Assembly (NCBI GenBank): GCA_903928495.1
Contig: CAIYQZ010000050.1
Span: 1-64,000 of the forward strand
DNA from: an uncultured bacterium
Lineage (GTDB): Bacteria; Pseudomonadota; Gammaproteobacteria; Burkholderiales; Burkholderiaceae_C
Direction of reading: 5' to 3'
Length of the DNA: 64,000 bases
The number at the start of each line of letters is the position of its first letter. Position 1 is the stretch's first letter. The notes beneath the pieces were generated by a model. It ran no database searches. It saw only the letters and a program-made list of their open reading frames with translations, and was not told the origin of the DNA. This document shows, piece after piece, positions 58,077 to 64,000 of this stretch. Both the position numbers and the translations under genes were made by a program.

Positions 58077-58094
58077 TTGTCGTCGCAACGACAA
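58077..58094. promoter_or_regulatory. 18-bp palindromic operator, Crp/Fnr type
   Basis: TTGTCGT-CGCA-ACGACAA has perfect 7-bp arms around 4 bp, the geometry of Crp/Fnr-family sites. It is centred about 84 bp from the regulator start and 109 bp from the ligase start. The rest of the 192-bp divergent gap holds a TCCTAGG...GGTTGACCCTT string (58055-58073) shared with the petA upstream region. Confidence 0.6.
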
Positions 58095-58194
58095 CATAAC
58101 GTCAAATCAAAGCACAAAATCCGGCCCAGAACAAGCATTGCAGGCTTGGAGCAGAGCAGCCCCAGTCATTGCAATGTGCACATCAGGAGATGCC

Positions 58195-60141
58195 ATGCGG
58201 ACCACGTTCCCCCAACTGCTGATCAACCACGCTGCCCAAAGGCCCAACGCTGCGGCCATGCGCGAAAAGGAATACGGCATTTGGCAAACCACCACCTGGA
58301 GCCAGATGCTGGACATGGTGCAGCACATGGCCTGCGGCTTGCACCAGGCTGGCCTGCGCCGCCACGAGCACATGATTGTGGTGGGTGCCAACCGTCCACG
58401 CTTGTACGCCACCATGCTGGCCGCGCAGTCGTTGGGTGCCATTCCGGTGCCGCTCTACCAGGACGCTGTGGGTGCCGAATGCGTGTTCCCCATCAACAAC
58501 GCCGATGTGCGCTTTGCGGTGGTCGAAGACCAGGAGCAGGTGGACAAAATGCTCGAAATCCGCGAGCAATGCCCCCAGCTGCAACACGTTTACTTTGACG
58601 ACCCTCGCGGTCTGCGCAACTACGACGAACCTGGTCTGGCTGCAGTGGATGAACTGGTGGCCGCAGGCAAAGCCTTTGCGCAGGTACACCCCCAGTTTTT
58701 CGAGAACGAGGCCAAACTGGCACAGCCCGACGACGTGGCCGCCATGTTTTTCACCTCTGGTACCACGGGCAACCCCAAGGGCGTGGTGCACACCCATAAC
58801 ACCCTGCTGAACCGTGCCGACGTGGGCGCGCGCTTTGACAAACTGACGCCCGACGACGAGGTGTTGGCCTATCTTCCCCCCGCCTGGATTGGCCAGAACA
58901 TCTTCAGCTACGCCCAGTGGTTGGCTGCCGGGTACGTGGTGAACTGCCCCGAGTCTTCCGCGACCGTCACCATCGACCTGAAAGAAGTGGGCCCCACCTA
59001 CTACTTTGCGCCCCCCCGCGTGTTTGAAGGCCTGCTGACCAGCGTGATGATCCGCATGGAGGATGCGGGGGCCATCAAACGAAAGATGTTCCATTACTTC
59101 ATGGACGTGGCCCGCAAGGTGGGCCCCACCAAAATGGACGGCAAAAGCGTGGGTTTCATGGACAACCTGCTGTATGCCGTGGGCAACCTGTGTGTGTATG
59201 GCCCGCTGCGCAACACGCTGGGCTTTTCCCGCGTGCGGGTGGCCTACACGGCGGGTGAAGCCATTGGCCCCGACCTGTTCAGCTTCTATCGCAGCATTGG
59301 CATCAACCTGAAGCAGCTGTACGGCTCCACCGAAACGGCGGTGTTCGTGTGTCTGCAACCCGATCACGAAGCGCGCGCCGACACAGTGGGTGTGCCGTGT
59401 GAGGGCGTGGAAATCAAGCTGGCTGACAACGGTGAACTGCTGGTGAAGTCCCCCGGTTTGCTGAAGGAATACTATAAAAACCCCAAGGCCACCGAAGAGG
59501 TGCTGACGGCCGACGGCTGGTATCACACCAGCGACGCAGGTTTCATCGACGCGCACGGCCACCTGAAAATCATCGACCGCGTGAAAGACGTGGGCCGCAT
59601 TTCCGGCGGCCCCAACGACGGTGCCATGTTTGCGCCCAAATACGTTGAAAACAAGCTGAAGTTTTTCAGCCACATCAAAGAGGTGGTGGCATTTGGCGAC
59701 AAGCGCGACCGGGTGTGCGTGATGATCAACATCGACTTCGATGCCGTGGGCAACTGGGCCGAGCGCCGCAACCTGGCCTACGCGGGCTACACAGACCTGG
59801 CCCAGAAGCCAGAGGTTTACCAGCTCATCAAGGAGTGCATTGAAAAGGTCAATGCCGACCTGGCACAGGACACCCTGCTGGCGGGCAGCCAGATCAGCCG
59901 CTTCCTGGTGCTGCACAAAGAGCTCGACGCCGACGACGGCGAACTGACCCGCACCAACAAGGTTCGCCGTGGCTTCATCGGCGACAAGTACGGTGTGCTG
60001 GTCGATGCGCTTTACGGCGGCAAAACCGAGCAGTTCATTGAAACGGTGGTGAAGTTTGAAGACGGCCGCACCGGCAGCGTGAGCGCCACGCTCAAGCTGG
60101 GTGACACCAAAACATTTGCCCCAGTGAAGGCAGCAGCATGA
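58195..60141 (+). CDS. AMP-dependent acyl-CoA synthetase/ligase
   Basis: Activates a carboxylic acid to acyl-CoA through an acyl-AMP. The 648 residues have the AMP-binding P-loop FFTSGTTGNPKGVVHTHN, LYGSTETAVFVCLQP, and the hinge-type DGWYHTSDAGFIDAHGHLKIIDR. It is the long-chain FadD15/FAA-like subgroup by length. ATG 58195 (MRTTFPQLLINHA) has AGGAGA 5-10 nt upstream. It overlaps livG (ATGA) and leads the transport operon, so its substrate is probably what the transporter imports. I cannot name the acid. Confidence 0.9.
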   Translation: MRTTFPQLLINHAAQRPNAAAMREKEYGIWQTTTWSQMLDMVQHMACGLHQAGLRRHEHMIVVGANRPRLYATMLAAQSLGAIPVPLYQDAVGAECVFPINNADVRFAVVEDQEQVDKMLEIREQCPQLQHVYFDDPRGLRNYDEPGLAAVDELVAAGKAFAQVHPQFFENEAKLAQPDDVAAMFFTSGTTGNPKGVVHTHNTLLNRADVGARFDKLTPDDEVLAYLPPAWIGQNIFSYAQWLAAGYVVNCPESSATVTIDLKEVGPTYYFAPPRVFEGLLTSVMIRMEDAGAIKRKMFHYFMDVARKVGPTKMDGKSVGFMDNLLYAVGNLCVYGPLRNTLGFSRVRVAYTAGEAIGPDLFSFYRSIGINLKQLYGSTETAVFVCLQPDHEARADTVGVPCEGVEIKLADNGELLVKSPGLLKEYYKNPKATEEVLTADGWYHTSDAGFIDAHGHLKIIDRVKDVGRISGGPNDGAMFAPKYVENKLKFFSHIKEVVAFGDKRDRVCVMINIDFDAVGNWAERRNLAYAGYTDLAQKPEVYQLIKECIEKVNADLAQDTLLAGSQISRFLVLHKELDADDGELTRTNKVRRGFIGDKYGVLVDALYGGKTEQFIETVVKFEDGRTGSVSATLKLGDTKTFAPVKAAA

Positions 60142-60920
60142 GCAAGAAGATTGGCGACGTCATCCTTGACGTGAAAAACATCAGCCTGCGCTTTGGCGGC
60201 GTGAAAGCGCTGACCGACATCTCTTTCAACGTGAAAGAGCACGAAATCCGCGCCATCATCGGGCCCAACGGTGCGGGCAAAAGCTCCATGCTGAACTGCA
60301 TCAACGGCGTGTACCAGCCGCAGGAAGGCTCCATCAGCTTTCGCGGCCAGACGTTCAAACACATGAACAGCCGACAGGTGGCAGAGATGGGCATTGCCCG
60401 GACGTTCCAGAACCTGGCGCTGTTCAAGGGCATGAACGTGATTGACAACCTCATGACCGGGCGCAACCTGCGCATCAAGAGCAACCTGTTTTTGCAGGCG
60501 CTGCGAATTGGCCCTGCCGAGCGTGAAGAAGTGGCCCACCGCGAAAAGGTGGAACACATCATCGACTTCCTGGAAATCCAGGCGCACCGAAAAACCGCTG
60601 TGGGCCAGCTGCCTTACGGTCTGCAAAAGCGCGTGGACTTGGGTCGTGCCCTGGCCATGGAGCCACAGGTGCTGCTACTGGACGAACCCATGGCCGGCAT
60701 GAACGTGGAAGAAAAGCAGGACATGTGCCGCTTCATCCTCGACATCAACGACGAGTTCGGTACCACGGTGGTGCTGATCGAGCACGACATGGGTGTGGTG
60801 ATGGACATCTCTGACCGCGTGGTGGTGCTGGACTACGGCAAAAAAATTGGCGACGGCACCCCTGAAGAGGTGCGCAACAACGAAGAAGTGATCAGTGCCT
60901 ACCTTGGCACCTCACACTGA
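60138..60920 (+). CDS. livG: Branched-chain amino acid-type ABC transporter ATPase LivG
   Basis: ATPase subunit of a HAAT-family importer. The 260 residues show Walker A GPNGAGKSS, QNLALFKGMNVIDNLMTG with the Q-loop, LPYGLQKRVDLGRAL in place of the strict LSGGQ, Walker B VLLLDEPMAGMN and the H-loop LIEHDMGVVMDISDR. The insert around 105-150 is LivG-typical. The ATG overlaps the ligase stop. The real substrate may be an organic acid rather than amino acids given the ligase. Confidence 0.92.
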   Translation: MSKKIGDVILDVKNISLRFGGVKALTDISFNVKEHEIRAIIGPNGAGKSSMLNCINGVYQPQEGSISFRGQTFKHMNSRQVAEMGIARTFQNLALFKGMNVIDNLMTGRNLRIKSNLFLQALRIGPAEREEVAHREKVEHIIDFLEIQAHRKTAVGQLPYGLQKRVDLGRALAMEPQVLLLDEPMAGMNVEEKQDMCRFILDINDEFGTTVVLIEHDMGVVMDISDRVVVLDYGKKIGDGTPEEVRNNEEVISAYLGTSH

Positions 60921-60937
60921 ACACGGGGTACACACAA

Positions 60938-61867
60938 ATGGCTTTCTTTCTGGAAACCCTCTTCGGCGGTCTGATGGCCGGCATGTTGTATTCGCTGGTG
61001 GCACTGGGCTTTGTGCTGATCTTCAAAGCCTCGGGCGTGTTCAACTTCGCCCAAGGTGCCATGGTGCTGTTCGCGGCGCTGGCAATGGCGCGTTTTTCCG
61101 AATGGATACCGCAGTGGCTGGGCACAGACAATCTCTGGGTGTCGAACGTGCTGGCGTTTCTGATAGCTGCGATCATCATGTTTGTGGTGGCATGGCTGAT
61201 TGAGCGTTTGGCCCTGCGCCACTTGGTTAACCAGGAAGGCGCGACGCTGCTGATGGCCACACTGGGCATCACATATGTGCTGGACGGTGCCGGGCAAACC
61301 ATTTTCGGCAGCGATATCTACCAGATCAACATCGGCATGCCCAAAGACCCGATCTTCATTCTGGACACGGTGTTTGAGGGCGGCATCCTGATCAACAAGG
61401 AAGACCTGATTGCCGCTGGCATTGCCGCCGTACTGGTGATCGCCTTGAGCCTGTTCTTCCAGAAAACCAGCACCGGTCGCGCCCTGCGCGCCGTGGCCGA
61501 CGACCACCAGGCTGCCCAGTCCATTGGCATTCCGCTGAACCGCATCTGGGTGATCGTGTGGTGCGTGGCGGGCATCGTGGCACTGGTGGCCGGGATGATC
61601 TGGGGTTCCAAACTCGGTGTGCAGTTCTCATTGACCACGGTGGCCCTCCGAGCCCTGCCAGTGATCATTTTGGGTGGCCTGACCTCGGTGCCCGGCGCCA
61701 TCATCGGCGGGCTGATCATCGGTGTGGGCGAAAAACTGTCCGAGGTTTACATTGGGCCGATGGTGGGCGGTGGCATTGAAATCTGGTTTGCCTACATGCT
61801 GGCACTGGTGTTTTTGCTGTTCAGACCACAGGGCCTGTTCGGCGAAAAGATCATCGATCGCGTTTGA
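60938..61867 (+). CDS. livH: HAAT-family ABC transporter permease LivH
   Basis: Inner-membrane permease subunit. The 309 residues contain about eight hydrophobic helices. Signatures are LFGGLMAGMLYSLVALGFVLIF, GVFNFAQGAMVLFAALAMA and the EAA-like loop TSTGRALRAVADDHQAAQSIGIP, then GGLTSVPGAIIGGLIIGVGE. It ends five bases before repeat copy I, which separates it from livM. Confidence 0.93.
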   Translation: MAFFLETLFGGLMAGMLYSLVALGFVLIFKASGVFNFAQGAMVLFAALAMARFSEWIPQWLGTDNLWVSNVLAFLIAAIIMFVVAWLIERLALRHLVNQEGATLLMATLGITYVLDGAGQTIFGSDIYQINIGMPKDPIFILDTVFEGGILINKEDLIAAGIAAVLVIALSLFFQKTSTGRALRAVADDHQAAQSIGIPLNRIWVIVWCVAGIVALVAGMIWGSKLGVQFSLTTVALRALPVIILGGLTSVPGAIIGGLIIGVGEKLSEVYIGPMVGGGIEIWFAYMLALVFLLFRPQGLFGEKIIDRV

Positions 61868-61872
61868 TTTGG

Positions 61873-61918
61873 GATAGCAAATTTTGCTTATCCATCAAGC
61901 GACAGACACCATTTTTAT
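61873..61918 (+). repeat. Dispersed ~45-bp repeat, copy I (livH-livM gap)
   Basis: On the plus strand: ATAGCAAATTTTGCTTATCC, then ATCAAGCGACAGACACC. A diverged copy. It lies six bases after the livH stop in the direction of transcription, inside an operon. Confidence 0.6.
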
Positions 61919-61940
61919 TGATATTTTCCAAGGCTGAACC

Positions 61941-63017
61941 ATGTTTTACCGCGACAACGGACAGTTCAAGACCAGCTACCGGGATGACCAGCAAATCTTC
62001 CCGATTGCTCAAGACCGCTGGGCCATTCTGGGCCTGATAGCCGTGGCCGCCATTGCAGTACCGCTGTTGTTTGACGAGTACATGTTCCGCGCCATCTTCA
62101 TCCCTTTCCTGATCCTGTCGCTGGCTGCGCTGGGGGTGAACATTCTGGTGGGCTACTGTGGTCAGATCTCGCTGGGCTCGGGTGCTTTCATGGCGGTGGG
62201 TGCCTACATGGCCTACAACACGTTCATCCGCATCGAAGGCATGCCACTGATCGTTGCCATTTTGTCGGGCGGCTTTTTCGCCACGCTGGTGGGCATGTTT
62301 TTTGGCATTCCCAGCCTGCGGGTGAAAGGCCTTTACCTGGCGGTGGCCACTCTGGCCGCACAGTTTTTTTGCGACTGGGCTTTCCTGCGCATTGGCTGGT
62401 TCACCAACAACAACTCGTCGGGTTCGGTCTCCGTTTCCAACCTGCAGGTGTTTGGGCTTCCCATTGAGACCCCCGTGCAGAAGTACCTGTTCTGCCTGGC
62501 TTTCCTGGTGGTGTTTGCACTGCTGGCCAAAAACCTGGTGCGCGGATCTATCGGTCGCGAGTGGATGGCCATCCGCGACATGGACGTGGCAGCGGCAGTG
62601 ATCGGCATTCGCCCCATGTACGCCAAGCTGAGCGCATTTGCCGTCAGCTCCTTCATTGTGGGTGTGGCTGGCGCCTTGTGGGGTTTTGTGCACCTGGGCT
62701 CATGGGAACCAGCGGCCTTCTCGGTCGACCGATCGTTCTCGCTGCTGTTCATGGTGATCATCGGCGGCATGGGGTCGATCATGGGCAGCATGTTCGGTGC
62801 GGCGTTCATCGTGATCCTGCCCATCTTCCTGAACCAATTTTTGCCGGCGGTGGGTGGCTTGGTGGGTGTCGAGATTTCCACCGCTGCTGTGGCGCACACG
62901 GAAGCCATGGTGTTTGGATCTTTGATTGTGTGGTTCCTGATCGTGGAACCTCATGGCCTGGCGAAACTCTGGAGTGTTGCCAAGCAAAAGCTCCGCCTGT
63001 GGCCCTTCCCACACTGA
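61941..63017 (+). CDS. livM: HAAT-family ABC transporter permease LivM
   Basis: Second inner-membrane permease. The 358 residues contain about ten hydrophobic helices and the signatures LAALGVNILVGYCGQISLGSGAFMAVGAY, FFGIPSLRVKGLYLAVATLAAQFF, the EAA-like loop GREWMAIRDMDVAAAVIGIRP and GGMGSIMGSMFGAAFIVILP. A 73-bp gap with repeat copy I separates it from livH; the substrate-binding protein gene follows after 93 bp. Confidence 0.93.
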   Translation: MFYRDNGQFKTSYRDDQQIFPIAQDRWAILGLIAVAAIAVPLLFDEYMFRAIFIPFLILSLAALGVNILVGYCGQISLGSGAFMAVGAYMAYNTFIRIEGMPLIVAILSGGFFATLVGMFFGIPSLRVKGLYLAVATLAAQFFCDWAFLRIGWFTNNNSSGSVSVSNLQVFGLPIETPVQKYLFCLAFLVVFALLAKNLVRGSIGREWMAIRDMDVAAAVIGIRPMYAKLSAFAVSSFIVGVAGALWGFVHLGSWEPAAFSVDRSFSLLFMVIIGGMGSIMGSMFGAAFIVILPIFLNQFLPAVGGLVGVEISTAAVAHTEAMVFGSLIVWFLIVEPHGLAKLWSVAKQKLRLWPFPH

Positions 63018-63026
63018 GTCTGTTTG

Positions 63027-63055
63027 CCTTGGGCATGTGGCGCATGTGCCCAAGG
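63027..63055 (+). other. Intercistronic hairpin before the substrate-binding protein gene
   Basis: CCTTGGGCA pairs perfectly with TGCCCAAGG (9 bp) around an 11-nt loop. No T-run follows. It is typical of mRNA processing or stabilising hairpins that allow higher expression of the binding protein than of the membrane subunits. Confidence 0.6.
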
Positions 63056-63110
63056 GTGTCGATTGTTGCGCTTGTGTGTTCGCTGTGTGCTTTTCCTTAG
63101 GAGACAAACC

Positions 63111-64000
63111 ATGAAACTTCGCCAAATCGTTCTTGCCGCTGTGGTGGCAGCCACCGGGCTGACCAGCGCGCTGGTGTCCACCCAGGCTGCGGCCCAGGCC
63201 AAAGAGCAGTTCTTCCCAGTGCTGGTCTACCGCACAGGTGCGTACGCACCCAACGGCGTACCGTTCGCCAACGGCTACGTTGACTATCTGAAGCTGGTGA
63301 ACGCCCGCGGTGGTATCAACGGTGTGAAGCTCAGTTTTGAAGAGTGCGAAACCGGCTACGCCACCGACCGGGGCGTGGAGTGCTACGAGCGCCTGAAGGG
63401 CAAAGGAGCCACGGTGTTCCAACCCTTGTCCACAGGCATCACATTTGCGCTGACCGAAAAAGCCCCCACTGACAAAATCCCGTTGGTCACTGCAGGCTAC
63501 GGGCGCAGCGAATCGGCCGATGGTGGCGTGTTCAAGTGGAACTTCCCGCTGGCTGGCACCTATTGGGTGGCCGCCGACGTGATCATGCAAGACATTGCCA
63601 AAAACCTGGGCGGCTGGGACAAGCTCAAGGGCCAGAAAATCACATTGATTTACCACGACAGCCCGTTTGGCAAAGAGCCGATTCCTCTGCTGCAAGAGCG
63701 CGCTGCCATGCACGGTTTCACGCTGTCTTTGCTGCCAGTGACACACCCTGGCGTGGAACAAAAAGCAACTTGGCTGCAAATTCGCCAGAACCGCCCCGAT
63801 TTCGTCATCAACTGGGGCTGGGGTGTGATGAACTCCACCGCACTGAAAGAGGCACAGGCCACCGGCTATCCCCGCGAAAAAATGTACGGCGTGTGGTGGG
63901 CGGGTGCCGAACCTGATGTGAAGGACGTGGGCGCAGGTGCCAAAGGCTACAAGGCTGTGATGATGCAGCACGGTGCAGAGAAGAACGCCGACGTCATCAA
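63111..64000 (+). CDS. ABC transporter substrate-binding protein (HAAT family), 3' end outside window
   Basis: Periplasmic binding protein of the adjacent Liv-type importer. The 296 complete codons start MKLRQIVLAAVVAATGL, with a signal peptide ending near AAAQA (residue 29). Then comes the mature type I periplasmic-binding fold: FFPVLVYRTGAYAPNG, VNARGGINGVKLSFEECETGY, VTAGYGRSESADGG, LIYHDSPFGKEPIPLL. AGGAG lies about 8 nt before the ATG. The aromatic-rich ligand region (YWVAAD, NWGWGVMNS) suggests a ligand other than a simple branched-chain amino acid. The open frame runs off the right edge; livF may follow outside. Confidence 0.93.
   Translation, partial: MKLRQIVLAAVVAATGLTSALVSTQAAAQAKEQFFPVLVYRTGAYAPNGVPFANGYVDYLKLVNARGGINGVKLSFEECETGYATDRGVECYERLKGKGATVFQPLSTGITFALTEKAPTDKIPLVTAGYGRSESADGGVFKWNFPLAGTYWVAADVIMQDIAKNLGGWDKLKGQKITLIYHDSPFGKEPIPLLQERAAMHGFTLSLLPVTHPGVEQKATWLQIRQNRPDFVINWGWGVMNSTALKEAQATGYPREKMYGVWWAGAEPDVKDVGAGAKGYKAVMMQHGAEKNADVI

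Noticed and set aside
58183-59916. 577-codon open frame antisense to the acyl-CoA ligase
   Set aside because: No motif and strongly His-rich; typical antisense frame of a GC-rich gene.
63536-63916. 126-codon plus-strand frame near the right edge
   Set aside because: It is an out-of-frame shadow of the substrate-binding protein gene, whose own frame is open to the edge.
62700-63971. 423-codon open frame antisense to livM and the binding protein gene
   Set aside because: Spans two genes and an intergenic hairpin on the other strand; no protein-like features.

Overview
The window is ordinary chromosomal DNA of a betaproteobacterium, almost certainly Burkholderiales, family Comamonadaceae. The grounds are gene order (ispB head-to-head with rplU-rpmA-obgE-proB; pilBCD-coaE-zapD-yacG; DUF721-M23 peptidase-secA-argJ-ATPase-mutT; petABC next to sspAB), the protein sequences, GC-rich codon use and a family-style ~45-bp intergenic repeat. 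I cannot fix the genus. Sixty-four protein genes or fragments and two tRNA genes were identified; coding density is high and no gap exceeds 300 bases.

Layout. The left edge cuts the first codons of an IS5/IS1182-type transposase. 0.2-7.5 kb: lytic transglycosylase, proS, rppH, proB, obgE, rpmA, rplU, ispB, tRNA-Pro. 7.6-13.1 kb: pilB-pilC-pilD-coaE-zapD-yacG, nearly all overlapping. 13.1-20 kb (minus strand): mutT, DUF815 ATPase, argJ, secA, M23 peptidase, with DUF721/DciA divergent. 20-24 kb: tRNA-Thr, sspB, sspA, petC, petB, petA. 24-30 kb (plus strand): 3-hydroxyacyl-CoA dehydrogenase, hemerythrin, glutathione reductase, AMP nucleosidase, a diguanylate cyclase. 30-34 kb: acetate kinase, a MaoC-phosphotransacetylase fusion, a small unknown gene, psd. 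34-38 kb: a NodI/NodJ-type ABC exporter whose two genes are separated by a methyltransferase and purT. 38-47 kb: a secreted PilJ-N-like protein, YbdK, a CPA2 antiporter, a methyltransferase, a K+ channel, SrkA kinase, an MFS-acyltransferase fusion, a ceramidase-like membrane protein. 47-53 kb: an XRE regulator, GNAT, SnoaL-like protein, htpG, a lipase-like hydrolase, a pseudouridine synthase. 53-58 kb: an operon of DUF4394 lipoprotein, cupredoxin-like protein and GGDEF/EAL protein, then a Crp/Fnr regulator. 58-64 kb: acyl-CoA ligase with livG-livH-livM and a substrate-binding protein cut by the right edge.

The most unusual signal is a dispersed ~45-bp repeat (ten copies, both strands). One end carries ATAGC/ATAGTGAA, the other AGCGCTGGAGGC or AGCGGTAGAGGC. 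Six copies lie just past a stop codon in the direction of that gene. Two are translated: one supplies the hydrophobic core of the lytic transglycosylase signal peptide, the other is an in-frame insert in SrkA. Other regulatory signals visible by eye are a sigma-32-like promoter for htpG, strong terminators after rpmA and petC, an 18-bp palindrome between the Crp/Fnr gene and the ligase/liv operon, and divergent start codons sharing one ATGCAT palindrome. All functional calls rest on reading motifs; no database search was run.
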